From the NCBI GenBank assembly GCA_021613335.1, contig JAJTWR010000481.1, forward strand, positions 773,501 through 837,500: a stretch of 64,000 nt of DNA, given 5' to 3'. Both the position numbers and the translations under genes were made by a program. The notes beneath the pieces were generated by a model. The model searched no databases. It had not been told where the DNA came from and saw only the letters and a list, made by a program, of their open reading frames with translations. The stretch comes from Whitmania pigra. Lineage: Eukaryota; Annelida; Clitellata; Hirudinida; Haemopidae. This document shows, one piece after another, positions 38,219-48,749 of this stretch (position 1 is its first letter; each line of letters opens with the position of its first letter).

Positions 38219-39120
38219 CTACTAAGGATGTTTTGTTTCGTTATCCGAGTTTTACCGCGCTGATACTTGATTATCGTCGTTAATCCGTTAATGAGTGATA
38301 TCGATTGTACATCGATTAAAGTCAAGTGTTAGAATGGTTCTGTCGAAAACTGCATACTTCATTGGTGACCCCGACTCCACAGGTTCCTGAGATCGTTTCT
38401 TGCCAATTTGGCCCTCGTCATTGCAGCACAGAAGAACTTGTCTTTGGAAGAGGTGGGGGAATTGACAGACGAATTGATTACGATGACGTCAGTTCAACAC
38501 ACACAGACGATCCAAGAACTAACACTGGATATTGATGCTGTCAAAAGAACCACAGGAACCAACAGAACACTGGAACCATCCGCCCCCAGTCAGTTACCTT
38601 GCAACCTGGACAATATGTCTGGTTGCGGATAGATAGAGTTCGATAACCTTTAGAGGCTCAATACCAGGGTCCTTACAAAGTCCTTGATACCAAGCAAAAC
38701 ATTGTCAAGATAGAACATCCCGATAGATCCACCAGTTGTGTTTCGCTGGATCGTGTCAAACTTGCCAAGATGCCAATGATGACGCCAGGGACTACCAGTG
38801 CCACGATACCTCCTGTCGACCAGACGGCTCCTTCATCCATCACAAGTTCTCCCAATAACCCACCTGAACCTCCACGCAAAAGATCAGGAAGATGTGTACG
38901 TTTCAATCATCACCAGGATCACATCTACTACTGACTCCGTCATCCCAGGGAGGAGCTCACTGTAGCGACTGCACATCCCAACTAAGTACGTTTTGTTTCG
39001 TTAGTGTTACCGAGCTGATACTTGATTATCATCGTTAATCCGTTTATGAGTGATAGCGATTGCACGTTCGGTTTAAGTCAAGTTAGCCTGGTTCTGCCGA
39101 AAACTGCATATTTCACTACT
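38219..39120 (+). mobile_element. Internally deleted Ty3/Gypsy-like LTR retrotransposon
   Basis: Two direct repeats of about 135 bp (38224-38361 and 38984-39115) flank about 620 bp and are themselves flanked by CTACT. A TTGGTGACCCCGAC sequence follows the first LTR, typical of invertebrate Gypsy elements. The interior has a gag-like piece (ALVIAAQKNLSLEEVGEL, from about 38408) joined to the C-terminal end of pol (YQGPYKVLDTKQNIVKIEH to RSGRCVRF, ending at 38935) with an internal stop. Protease, reverse transcriptase and most of integrase are missing. It lies between the stop and the polyadenylation signal of UGT copy 1. Confidence 0.75.
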
Positions 39121-39705
39121 CTCAGTCTTCAAGTGGTCTTGAATTTCTGTCGAAACATAAATAAAATCCAATAAAATGCCAATACAATCATATTCGTATT
39201 CACTCATTATTAATTTCATTCATTAGGTCCAAGATCTTCTAAAAAATAAAAAAGCTATTTAGAGCATAATGATTAGAACTTATTAGCAATTAATTTGCAC
39301 TATCGACCTCCTAAGTAGGACCAAATTAAAACCTGTTCTAATTTTACTTTACTTGTAGAATTCTTCATATTTTTTTTTGCTCTGAACTTTCATTTCTCTC
39401 TGTTTCTTCGTATCTTGGCGTGTTTTATCTCATCAATGTCTGAGTCCCTGTTTACGCTTGTTTTCATTTTCGCTCTCATTTCTGCATGATTTAAAATGTT
39501 TGATTGACCTTGAAAATTGATGTAAAAAAATATTAATGTTACTTTCAGAATATTGAATCTTTTTTTAATCTCGACTCGTCTATTTCCTAGACTGATTGTC
39601 AGTTATGTTATATAGACACAAGAACTATCAGGACAATAGCTTCCAGCAACCTGCTAATTTGTGTACGAGTATTTTAATAAGACCGAAGATATCCTAATCG
39701 ACTGC

Positions 39706-39754
39706 ATTATTTATTTGATTATAGTCAGTTGCATAACTGAGATGATTTGGACTT
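39706..39754 (-). mobile_element. Short retroposed element with 12-bp target duplication (unit 1)
   Basis: A 49-bp insert is bounded by CTAATCGACTGC at 39694-39705 and 39755-39766. On the minus strand it reads AAGTCCAAATCATCTCAGTT onward to an AAATAAAT tail. Unit 3 lacks it (48332-48343). Confidence 0.65.
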
Positions 39755-40413
39755 CTAATCGACTGCGTTGAAAAACGCCTTTTATTTGAATGCCGGAGAC
39801 ACATTCACTGCTGGTAGCGTTTTGTTCCCCTAATCAATGTGAGGCTGATTCGGATTTATTTAATAATTTCAAAGAAAGCTCTTAATTTTTTCTGGGTTTA
39901 GCCTACAAATTGCTTAATAAATGTTCGATATTGCAGAAAATATCCATTTAATCACATTTCATTGAGTAATTAAAAGTTTAAGATAAAAAAGTATTTAATA
40001 ATTAAAAGACAAGAAACAAGACATTTAAGACGAGAAACAGTAAAATAACAAAAAATCATTGAAGGGTTTTGAAATTATCAAGGAGAGTTTATTTACAAAA
40101 CACATGTCTAAACGAACTTTGACCTTTGAACTGTTGAAAGCAGTTTTAAAAGAGTCCTAAGATAAGAATTGAACTTAAGAAGTGAAATGTGTTCATGAAA
40201 TGTTCACCTCAATTCTTTCAAAACATTTTAGGCAACGCTGATTACGACAACTTGGTTGGTTGGTTTTTGAATATCTGAATAGCATTTTCACTCCATTATC
40301 TGCAATTTAATTACAGTAAAAATACTTTAATAATTAATCTCAAATATTTTAAATCAGTCTATATTTTCCTTCTAAACTTCTTTTTTGTTAACAGTTTCCC
40401 ACACCAAAACAAA

Positions 40414-42509
40414 ATGCCATCAGGAATCGTATTGAGTTGTTCAGTTGTCTTTCTGGTTCAGCTGTTTGAACTTTCCGTCTCCTACAAAATCCTACACGTA
40501 CCCCTTCCCGGCAAAAGTCACGTCTACTCTCAGTATTTTATAGGTCGTGAGTTGATCCGTAGAGGTCACGAAGTTCATTTACTGACGCACTGGAGCATCC
40601 GAATACCTCAACCGTGGCTAGAAGAGGCCAATAAAGAAGGAAAGATGATCATGCATGTGTGAGTTTTTTTTTTTTTTAATATTTTATTTTAGCGCAATTG
40701 CAGCTTTTTTTACCAAACTAGGCAAATCCTCGCTTACTTTTAAGAGATAACGTTTTTCTTGCGTTTAATTTAAAGTCAAGGGGAGGCGTTTCCCTTTTTG
40801 TCTTCCTTTCCCCCCCTATGACATCCGTGCTCGGTGCATAAACAATTTCAATTCCAGGAACGGAAACGAATCGTTCCCAAAATTCGACGCTGTCGAGGCA
40901 GCAAAAGATCTGATGATGGAAATCATGTACCACAATCTCGGACCAGACCATCTTTTGGTAAAAATGAAGGATTACAACATTATGTTCGAGAGAGACCTTC
41001 TAATAGAAACTGACAAGCTATTCCAGACTTTGGATGAGCTGAACTTTGACGCTGTCATCGTCGATAGTTCGTTCCTTATTAGGTTTACAGTACTTGTCGC
41101 ACATAGACTCCGAATTCCTTTAATTACTTATTTCGATGCGGTCGAACCCTGGCTAGTAAGAATGCCCTGGTTGCCTTCTGTCTACTCGCCCTTGATGGGT
41201 ATCGAGAGAAAGACAAGCACATTTTATGACAGGACGGTCAATTTCGTCATTGAAATTATCAGTCATCTCATTCCACCTATTCAAGATCCGGATGAAAAAA
41301 TACTCGCAAAATATCTCCAGTACGGAGAGTTTAAAGATTTGAAAGAAATCGTTTCAAGGTCAGTACTGTTCCTCGTTCCAGAAGATCCGGTTCTTGACCC
41401 TGTACGTCCGTGCACCTCAAACGTGGTGCTGGTTGGAGGCCTGACAACCGAAGCATTTCGTGATTCTAAACCTTCCCATGTTCCTCAGGATTATCTGGAT
41501 TTTATAGGAAGTCGGCATGGAGAGAGTCCAGAAAACGATGCAACCGTTGTCGTTTCTTTTGGAACTATAACATCGAAGTATCCTGAACGTCTTTCTAATA
41601 TCATCCTCGAAGCGTTCGGAAAGTTGCCTCAGTATCGGTTCATCTGGAGATTCGAGAACTACCTAAACCTGACGATACCTGAGAACGTCATGATTGTCAA
41701 ATGGTTGGCCCAAAGAGAACTTCTCGGCCATTCCTCGGTGAAGCTCTTCATAACCCACTCGGGCAACAACGGCCAGTTCGAATCCCTTTACCACGGTGTT
41801 CCGATGCTCTGCGTCAATCTCTTGGGGGACCAACCAAGAAATGCGAGGAGGGTCGTCGATCGTGGATTCGGAGAAGAGACTGACTTTCGGATTTTGGATG
41901 TAAAGCAGTTAGTCACTCTTATTCGGAAAGTGAGTCTGCATAGTTAAGTGCGATCCATTACTTGTGTAATAAATAATTATTCTTTGCATATGTCTTGTTA
42001 ATTGTAACCTAATAATAATAAATAATTGTAAATAAATATGATTGGTAGATTAAAAAAAAAAGTAAGCTACTGGGTTCATTTCCATTTGCAACAAAATCGT
42101 TCAAATTAAGTTCAAAATTACTTGAACGTCGCGAGTAGATTGTTCTCAAACTTCTTTTGGTCCTTTTTTGGGACGTAATTACTAATTAATATCATTTTAG
42201 ATCATCCAGGATCCTTCCTACAAGGAGAGAATAACGAAAGCCTCAGAAATTTTCAGAAGCAGACCCGACTCACCGGGCCAGAGAGCAGCATTCTGGATAG
42301 AACATGTCATCCGATTCGGTGGAGATCACCTGGTACCAGCTGGAAACGATTTGAGTATCTGGCAATATTTATGCCTGGATGTGTTGTTTTTCCTGGAATT
42401 CGGTGTCGTAATTTCGTTTGCGTTAATAGCGATGTTGTTGCGATATCTATTCAAAATAGCGAAGAAGGTTGCATACGGACGTCCAAATTTAACAAAAAAA
42501 TTAAATTAA
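40414..42509 (+). CDS. UDP-glucuronosyltransferase, copy 2 (intact)
   Basis: Exons 40414-40658, 40858-41929 and 42201-42509 have exactly the lengths of copy 1 and again give 541 residues with signal peptide, FITHSGNNGQFESLY signature, C-terminal helix and KKLN tail. Differences from copy 1 include IRFTVLVAHR, the HGVPMLCVNLLGD version of the signature loop (copy 1 has LGVPMLCVPLLGD) and about 5% other changes, so acceptor or donor preference could differ. Intron 2 is 271 bp against 73 bp in copies 1 and 3, because of an AT-rich insert at about 41948-42158. The 5'-UTR acceptor (ending 40394) and upstream DR1 (40120-40132) are conserved. Confidence 0.93.
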
Positions 42510-42606
42510 TCTTCTTGTTTTAATTTTGCAGCTTTTTTTCAAAAGATTGTTTCAAAATATATACTGGACTGTTGGATCAAAGATGTTCATAGAAACAGCA
42601 CGAGTG

Positions 42607-43106
42607 GTATAAGGCATTAGTAAGGCCATTTTTTGAGTACTGTGTGCAAGTGTGGAACTTCATTTGAGAAAGGATGTAGAAGTGTTGGAAAGAGTACAAA
42701 GAAGGGCAACTAGGATGATAGAAGGTTTTGGAATGCTGAGTTACGAGGAAAGATTAAATAGATGTAAATTAACGACCTTGGAAAAGAGAAGAAATAGAGG
42801 GGACCTCATCGAGGCATTCAAAATTTTATCGGGAAGGGAAGGCCTTTTGCCTGAACAAAAAGTGCTACTAGAGGACACGATTGTAAATTATATAGGAAGG
42901 CTTCGGGGAACTTGAAAAACAATTATTTCAGTTCAAGGGTGGTTTCCTTATGGAATAAACTAGATAAGGAAACCATCCATGCGGACATGCATGTAGATAA
43001 ATTCAAAATGTACTTAAGTAAATTCGGTTATTAGGACTAAAAAGAGTGGTTATTACACAGATCCAGGTCTTCTTAACCACTATAAATAATTGTTATGTTA
43101 TGTTAT
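42607..43106 (+). mobile_element. 5'-truncated, degenerate LINE fragment (CR1/Jockey-like)
   Basis: The translation matches the end of the reverse-transcriptase ORF of the element at 46661-47774 (LERVQRRATRMIEGFG and SYEERLNRCKLTTLEKRR), but with a frameshift near 42655, altered sequence after LLPEQ and early stops. It ends in a (TTATG)n tail. Comparison with the other units places it within the 3' flank of UGT copy 2, between CACGAGTG and AATGCTTAAA. Confidence 0.8.
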
Positions 43107-43855
43107 GAATGCTTAAATTTGCGAATTGTTTTAGTGCCCTCGGTCTTTCGATTTATTAAGATGTGTTATCATTAATGTTTGTGCTTCGTGTTTATGTTTG
43201 GACCAATAGAGGTCTCAGAACAAGTTTCGCGCTGTCATCAAAACGTCCCTATTCAAGAGAAGTTACTCTCAGTCTTCAAACGGTCTTCAATCCCTGTCGA
43301 AACATAAATAAAATTTAGTAAAATGCCAATAATATCATATTCGGATTCACTCATTACTAATTTTATTCATTAGGTCCAAAATTTTCCGACAAAATAATGA
43401 AGCTATTTAGAGCAGACTGATTAGCACTTAGTAGCAATTAATTTGCACTATCGACCACCTAAGTAGGACCAAATTAAAACCTGTTCTAATTTTATTTTAC
43501 TTGTAGGATTCCTCATGAGTTTTTTGCGCTGAACTTTGGTTTCTCTCTGTTTCTTATTATCTAGGCGTGTTTTATCTCATCAATGTGTGTGTCCCTGTTT
43601 ACGCTTGTTTTCATTTTCACGATCAAGTGTTTCTGAATAATTTCAAATTGTTTGATTGACCTTTGATGTAAAAGAAAAAAAATGTTAATGTTACTTTCAG
43701 AATATTGAATCTGTTTTTTAAGTTTGCCCCGTGTACTTCTTAGACTGATTGTCAGTTATGTACAGACACAAGAGCTATCAGGACAATAGCTTCCAGCAAC
43801 CTGTTAATTTGTGTACGAGTATTTTAATAAGACCGAAGATATCTTAATCGACTGC

Positions 43856-43902
43856 ATTATTTATTTGATTATAGTCCGTTGCATAACAGATGATTTGGAC
43901 TT
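43856..43902 (-). mobile_element. Short retroposed element, unit 2 copy
   Basis: Same insertion as at 39706, bounded by TTAATCGACTGC (43844-43855) and CTAATCGATTGC (43903-43914). The shared site shows it was present before units 1 and 2 separated. Confidence 0.65.
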
Positions 43903-44572
43903 CTAATCGATTGCGTTGAAAAACGCCTTTTATTTGAATGCCGGAGACACATTCACTGCTGGTAGCGTTTTGTTCCCCTAATCAATGTGAGGCTGATTCG
44001 GATTTATTTAATAATTTCAAAGAAAGCTCTTAATTTTTTTTGGGTTTAGCCTAGAATTTGTTTAGTTGTTAATTGTTCGATATTGTAGAAAAATATCCAT
44101 TTAATCACATTTCATTTAATAATTAAAAGTTTAATATAAAAAAAAATTAATAATTAAAAGTTCAAGATAAAAAAGTATTTAATAATTTAAAGACAAGAAA
44201 CAAGACATTTAAGACGAGAAACAGTAAAATAACAAAAAATCATTGAAGGGTTTTGAAATTATCAAGGAGAGTTTATTTACAAAATACATGTCTAAACGAA
44301 CTTTGACCTTTGAACTGTTGAAAGCAGTTTTAAAAGAGTCCCAAGATAAGAATTGAACTTAAGAAGTGAAATGTGTTCATGAAATGTTCACCTCAAATCC
44401 TTCAAAACAGTTTAGGCAACGCCGATTACGACGATTAGGTTGGTTGGTTTTAGAATTTCTGAATAGCATCTTCATTTTATTAATTGCAATTTAATTAATC
44501 TCAAACATTTTAAATCAGTCTATATTTTCCTTCTAAACTTTTTTTGTCAACAGTTTCACACATAAAAACCAA

Positions 44573-46419
44573 ATGCCATCAAGAATCGTATTGAGTTGTT
44601 CAGTTGTCTTTCTGGTTCAGCTGTTTGAACTTTCTGACTCCTACAAAATCCTACACGTACCCATTGCCGCCAGAAGTCACGTCTACTCTCAGTATTTTAT
44701 AGGTCGTGAGTTGATCCGTAGAGGTCATGAAGTTCATTTACTGACGCACTGGAGCATCCGAATGCCTCAACAGTGGCTAGAAGAGGCCAATAAAGAAGGA
44801 AAGATGATCATTCATGTGTGAGTTTTTTGTATATAATTTATTTTAGCGCATAGCAGATAACCTTTTTCTTGCGTTTAATTTAAAGTCGGGGGAGGCGTTT
44901 CCTTCCTTGTCTTCCTTTCCCCCCATTTGATCTCCGTGCTCCGTTCATAAACAATTTCAATTCCAGCTTTGGAAACGAATCGGTCCCAAAATTCGACGCT
45001 GTCGAGGCAATAAACGACCTGACGATGGAAATCATGTACCACAATTTTGGACCTAATATCTTGTGGTAAAATTGAAGGATTACAACGTCATGTTGGAAAG
45101 AGACCTTCTAGTAGAAACTGACAAGCTATTCCAGACTTTGGATGAGCTGAACTTTGACGCTGTCATCGTCGATACTTCGATGTTTATGAGGTATCCAGTA
45201 CTTGTCGCACACAGACTCCGAATTCCTTTAATTACTTATTTCGATTTGGTCGAACCTTGGATAATAAGAATGCCCTGGTTGCCTTCTGTCTACACGCCCT
45301 TGATGGGTATCGAGAAAAAGTCCAGCACATTTTATGACAGGACGGTCAATTTCATGATGGAAATTATCAGTCATCTCATTCCGCCTTATCAAGAACCGGA
45401 TGAAAAAATACTCGCAAAATATCGCCAGTACGGAGAGTTTAAAGATTTGAAAGAAATTTCTTTAAGGTCAGTACTGTTCCTCGTTCCAGAAGATCCGGTT
45501 CTTGACCCTGTACGGCCGTGCACCTCAAATGTGGTACTGGTTGGAGGCCTGACAACCGAAGCATTCCGTGATTCTAAACCTACCCCGGTTCCTCAGGATT
45601 ATCTGGATTTTATAGGAAGTCGACATGAAGAGAGTTTAGTGAACGATGCAACAGTTGTCGTTTCTTTTGGAACAATAACACCGAAGTATCCTGAACGTCT
45701 TTCTAACATCATCCTAGAAACGTTCGGAAAGTTGCCTCAGTATCGGTTCATCTGGAGATTCGAGAACTACCTCAACCTGACGATACCTAAGAACGTCATG
45801 ATCGTCAAATGGTTGGCCCAAAGAGAACTACTTAGCCATTCCTCGGTGAAGCTCTTCATAACCCATTCGGGCAACAACGGCCAGTTCGAATCCCTTTACC
45901 AAGGTGTTCCGATGCTCTGCGTCAATCTCTTGGGGGACCAACCAAGAAATGCGAGGAGGGTCGGTGATCGTGGATTTGGAGAAGAGACTGACTTTCGGAT
46001 TTTGGATGTGGAGCAGTTAGTCACTCTTATTCGGAAAGTGAGTTTGCATTGTTAATTGGCCATTTTTGGTCCTGTTTTTGGGACATAATTGCTAATTAAT
46101 ACCATTTCAGGTCATCCAGGATCCTTCCTACAAGGAGAGAATAACAAAAGCCTCAGAAATTTTCAGAAGCAGACCCGATTCACCGGGCCAGAGAGCAGCA
46201 TTCTGGATAGAACATGTCATCCGATTCGGTGGAGATCACCTGGTACCAGCTGGAAACGATTTGAGCATCTGGCAATATTTATGCCTGGATGTGTTGTTTC
46301 TCGTGGAATTCGTTGTTGTAATTTCGTTTGCGTTAATAGCGATGTTACTGCGATATCTATTCAAAATAGCGAAGAAGGTTACATATGGACGTCAAAATTT
46401 AACAAAAAAATTAAATTAA
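44573..46419 (+). pseudogene. UDP-glucuronosyltransferase, copy 3, broken by a 1-nt deletion
   Basis: Exons 44573-44817, 44967-46037 and 46111-46419 keep all splice sites. Exon 2, however, is 1071 nt where copies 1 and 2 have 1072. The missing base lies at about 45049-45063; it shifts the frame and gives TAA at 45067-45069, so translation stops after about 115 residues, before the donor-binding half. Everything after is open in the shifted frame, including FITHSGNNGQFESLY, QGVPMLCVNLLGD, the helix and the KKLN tail, so the break is recent. It could be a sequencing or assembly error. The 5' flank with DR1 (44304-44316) is intact. Confidence 0.8.
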
Positions 46420-46660
46420 TCTTCTAGTTTTAATTTTGTTGCTTTTTTCCAGTCAAAAAGTTGTTTCAAAATATATAATGGACTGTTGGATCAATGATGT
46501 TCTTAGACACGTCACGAGTGTTTAAATTTGCAAGTTATTTTAGTGCCTCCGGCCTTTCGGTTTGTTATGATGTGTTAATATTAATTTTTATGCCTCATTT
46601 CTGTTCGGACCAAAAGAGGTCTCAGAACAAGTTTCGCGCTGCCCTTAAAACTTCCCTCTT

Positions 46661-47774
46661 AACATAATATAACAATTATTTATAGTGGTTAAGAAGACCT
46701 GGATCTGTGTAATAACTACTCTTTTTAGTCCTCATAACCGAATTTACTTAAGTAAATTTTGAATTTATCTACTGTGTCCGCATGGATGGTTTCCTTATCT
46801 AGTTTATTCCATAAGGAAACCTCCCTTGAACTGAAATAATAGTTTTTCATGGTTCCCGAAGCCTTCTCATATAATTTACAATCGTATCCTCTAGTAGAAG
46901 CAGTAGAAGCACTTTTTGTGGCTTCGAGAAACTGTTCAGGCAAAAGGCCTTCCCTTCCTGATAAAATTTTGAATGTCTCGATGAGGTCCCCTCTATTTCT
47001 TCTCTTTTCCAGAGTCGTTAATTTACATCTATTTAATCTTTCCTCGTAACTCAGCTTTCCAAAACCTTCTATCATCCTGGTTGCCCTTCTTTGTACTCTT
47101 TCCAACACTTCTAACAATTCTAACACTTCTACATCCTTTCTCAAATGAGGGTTCCACACTTGCACACAGTACTCAATGTGTGGCCTTGTTAATGCCTTAT
47201 ACAATCTCAGTATTACATCCTTGTTCCTACTCACTACTGTTCTCTTTATCATTCCAAGTACTCTGTTTGCTTTTTTAGCAATTTCCATGCACTGTAGAGA
47301 TGCTTTTCCATTGTTCTGCGTTATTACCCCCAGATCTCTTTCAAGATTAGACTGCTTCAGAATGCTTCCTCCAAATACATATTCAACTTTCGTGTTTTTG
47401 CATCCCATATGCATAATGGGGCATTTGCTTACGTTGAAAAGCATCTGACAATTTTCTGCCCATTTGAATAACTTGTTAAGATCTTCCTGAAGTGTATCTA
47501 CATCTTCTTGCTTGCTGACACTTCTTGCTACTTTGGTGTCGTCAGCAAACTTGGATAACTTAGATCTTATGCCATCATCCAGATCATTTATATATATGCA
47601 GAACAACACAGGTCCAAGCACCGATCCTTGTGGGACGCCGCTAAGTACTGGTTGCCATTCTGAATAAATTCCTCTCATGCCTACCTTCTGTCTCCTACCT
47701 GTCAACCAGTTTGTAAACCAATGTAATAGTTTGCCTTTAATCCCACATGCACTGAGCTTTTTTTGAATCCTTAT
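46661..47774 (-). mobile_element. 5'-truncated non-LTR retrotransposon with reverse-transcriptase domain
   Basis: The minus-strand ORF ends at 46725 and runs back to the truncation near 47774. It contains SGVPQGSVLGPVLFCIYIND and the catalytic FADD box (KFADDTK), followed by the C-terminal region RRATRMIEGFGKLSYEERL. This fits CR1/Jockey-type LINEs that encode a target-primed reverse transcriptase. The 5' half of the ORF is absent. CTCTT flanks both ends (46656-46660 and 47775-47779), a likely target duplication. It lies in the 3' flank of UGT copy 3, opposite to the gene, between the stop and the AATAAA near 47830. Confidence 0.88.
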
Positions 47775-48611
47775 CTCTTCAAGAGAAGTTACTCTCAGTC
47801 TTCAAGCGGTCTTGAATTCCTGTCGAAACATAAATAAAATTCAGTAAAATGTCAATAATATCATATTCGGATTCACTCATTACTAATTTCATTCATTAGG
47901 TCCAAGATCTTCTAAAGAAAAATAAAAAAGCTATTTAGAGCATAATGATTAGCACTTATTAGCAATTAATTTGCACTATCGACCACCTAAGTAGGACCAA
48001 TTAAAACCTGTTCTAATTTTACTTTACTTGTAGAATTCTTCTTGAGTTTTTTTGCGCTGAACTTTGATTTCTCTCTGTTTCTTCGTATCTAGGCTTAGGT
48101 ATCGCTTGTTTTCTTTTTCACGCTCGTTTCTGCACAATTTAAAATGTTTGATTGACCTTTGATGTAAAAAAAAAAATGTTAATATTTCTTTCAGAATATT
48201 GAATCTGTTTTTTAAGCTTGCCCCGTGTACTTCTTAGACTGATTGTCAGTTATGTACAGACACAAGATCTATCAGGACAATAGCTTCCACCTGTTAATTT
48301 TTGTACGAGTATTTTGATAAGGCCGAAGATTCTAGACGACTGCGTTGAAAAACGCCTTTTATTTGAATGCCAAAGACACATTCACTGCTGGTAGATTTTT
48401 GTTCCCCTAATCATTTTGAGGCTGATTCGAATTTATTTAATAATTTCAAAGAAAGCTCTTAAATTTTTTGATTTTAGCCTAGAAATTGTTTAATAAATGT
48501 TCGATATTGTAGTAAAATATCCATTTAATCACATTTCAGCCATGGTGTGACATAAAACAGTTCTGTTCAAAGATCAGTTATTAATTGGGACATCCAGCAT
48601 TCAGGGGTCAC

Positions 48612-48726
48612 TATTTAAAAGGGACCATCACCTCAAACACTCAAGCAATCTCTACATGAGCTTAAGTTTTTCAAGTTTGAAAGACTTAATCTCTACGAGA
48701 GCTTAAGTTTTTCAAATTTGAAAGAC
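48612..48726 (+). promoter_or_regulatory. UGT copy 4 promoter: TATA-like box, uORF and 38-bp duplication
   Basis: TATTTAAAAG at 48612-48621 is a plausible TATA box. A 38-bp segment is duplicated in tandem at 48648-48685 and 48689-48726. The first copy contains an ATG (48656) that opens a 16-codon upstream frame ending at 48706; the second copy has ACG at the matching place. The coding ATG is at 48750. Confidence 0.45.
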
Positions 48727-48749
48727 AGATCCAATACAGAATTATAATA

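Larger units (their letters stand above)
35635..48538 (+). repeat. Three tandem UGT duplication units of 4.1-4.4 kb
   Basis: Units of roughly 35635-39970, 39970-44115 and 44115-48538 share 5' flank, gene and 3' flank. Coding starts are 4317 and 4159 bp apart. Each unit begins with short AT-rich repeats of the GTATTTAATAATTAAAAGTT type. The 3' flanks share landmarks such as TTCACTGCTGGTAG (about 39807, 43957 and 48377). Confidence 0.85.
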
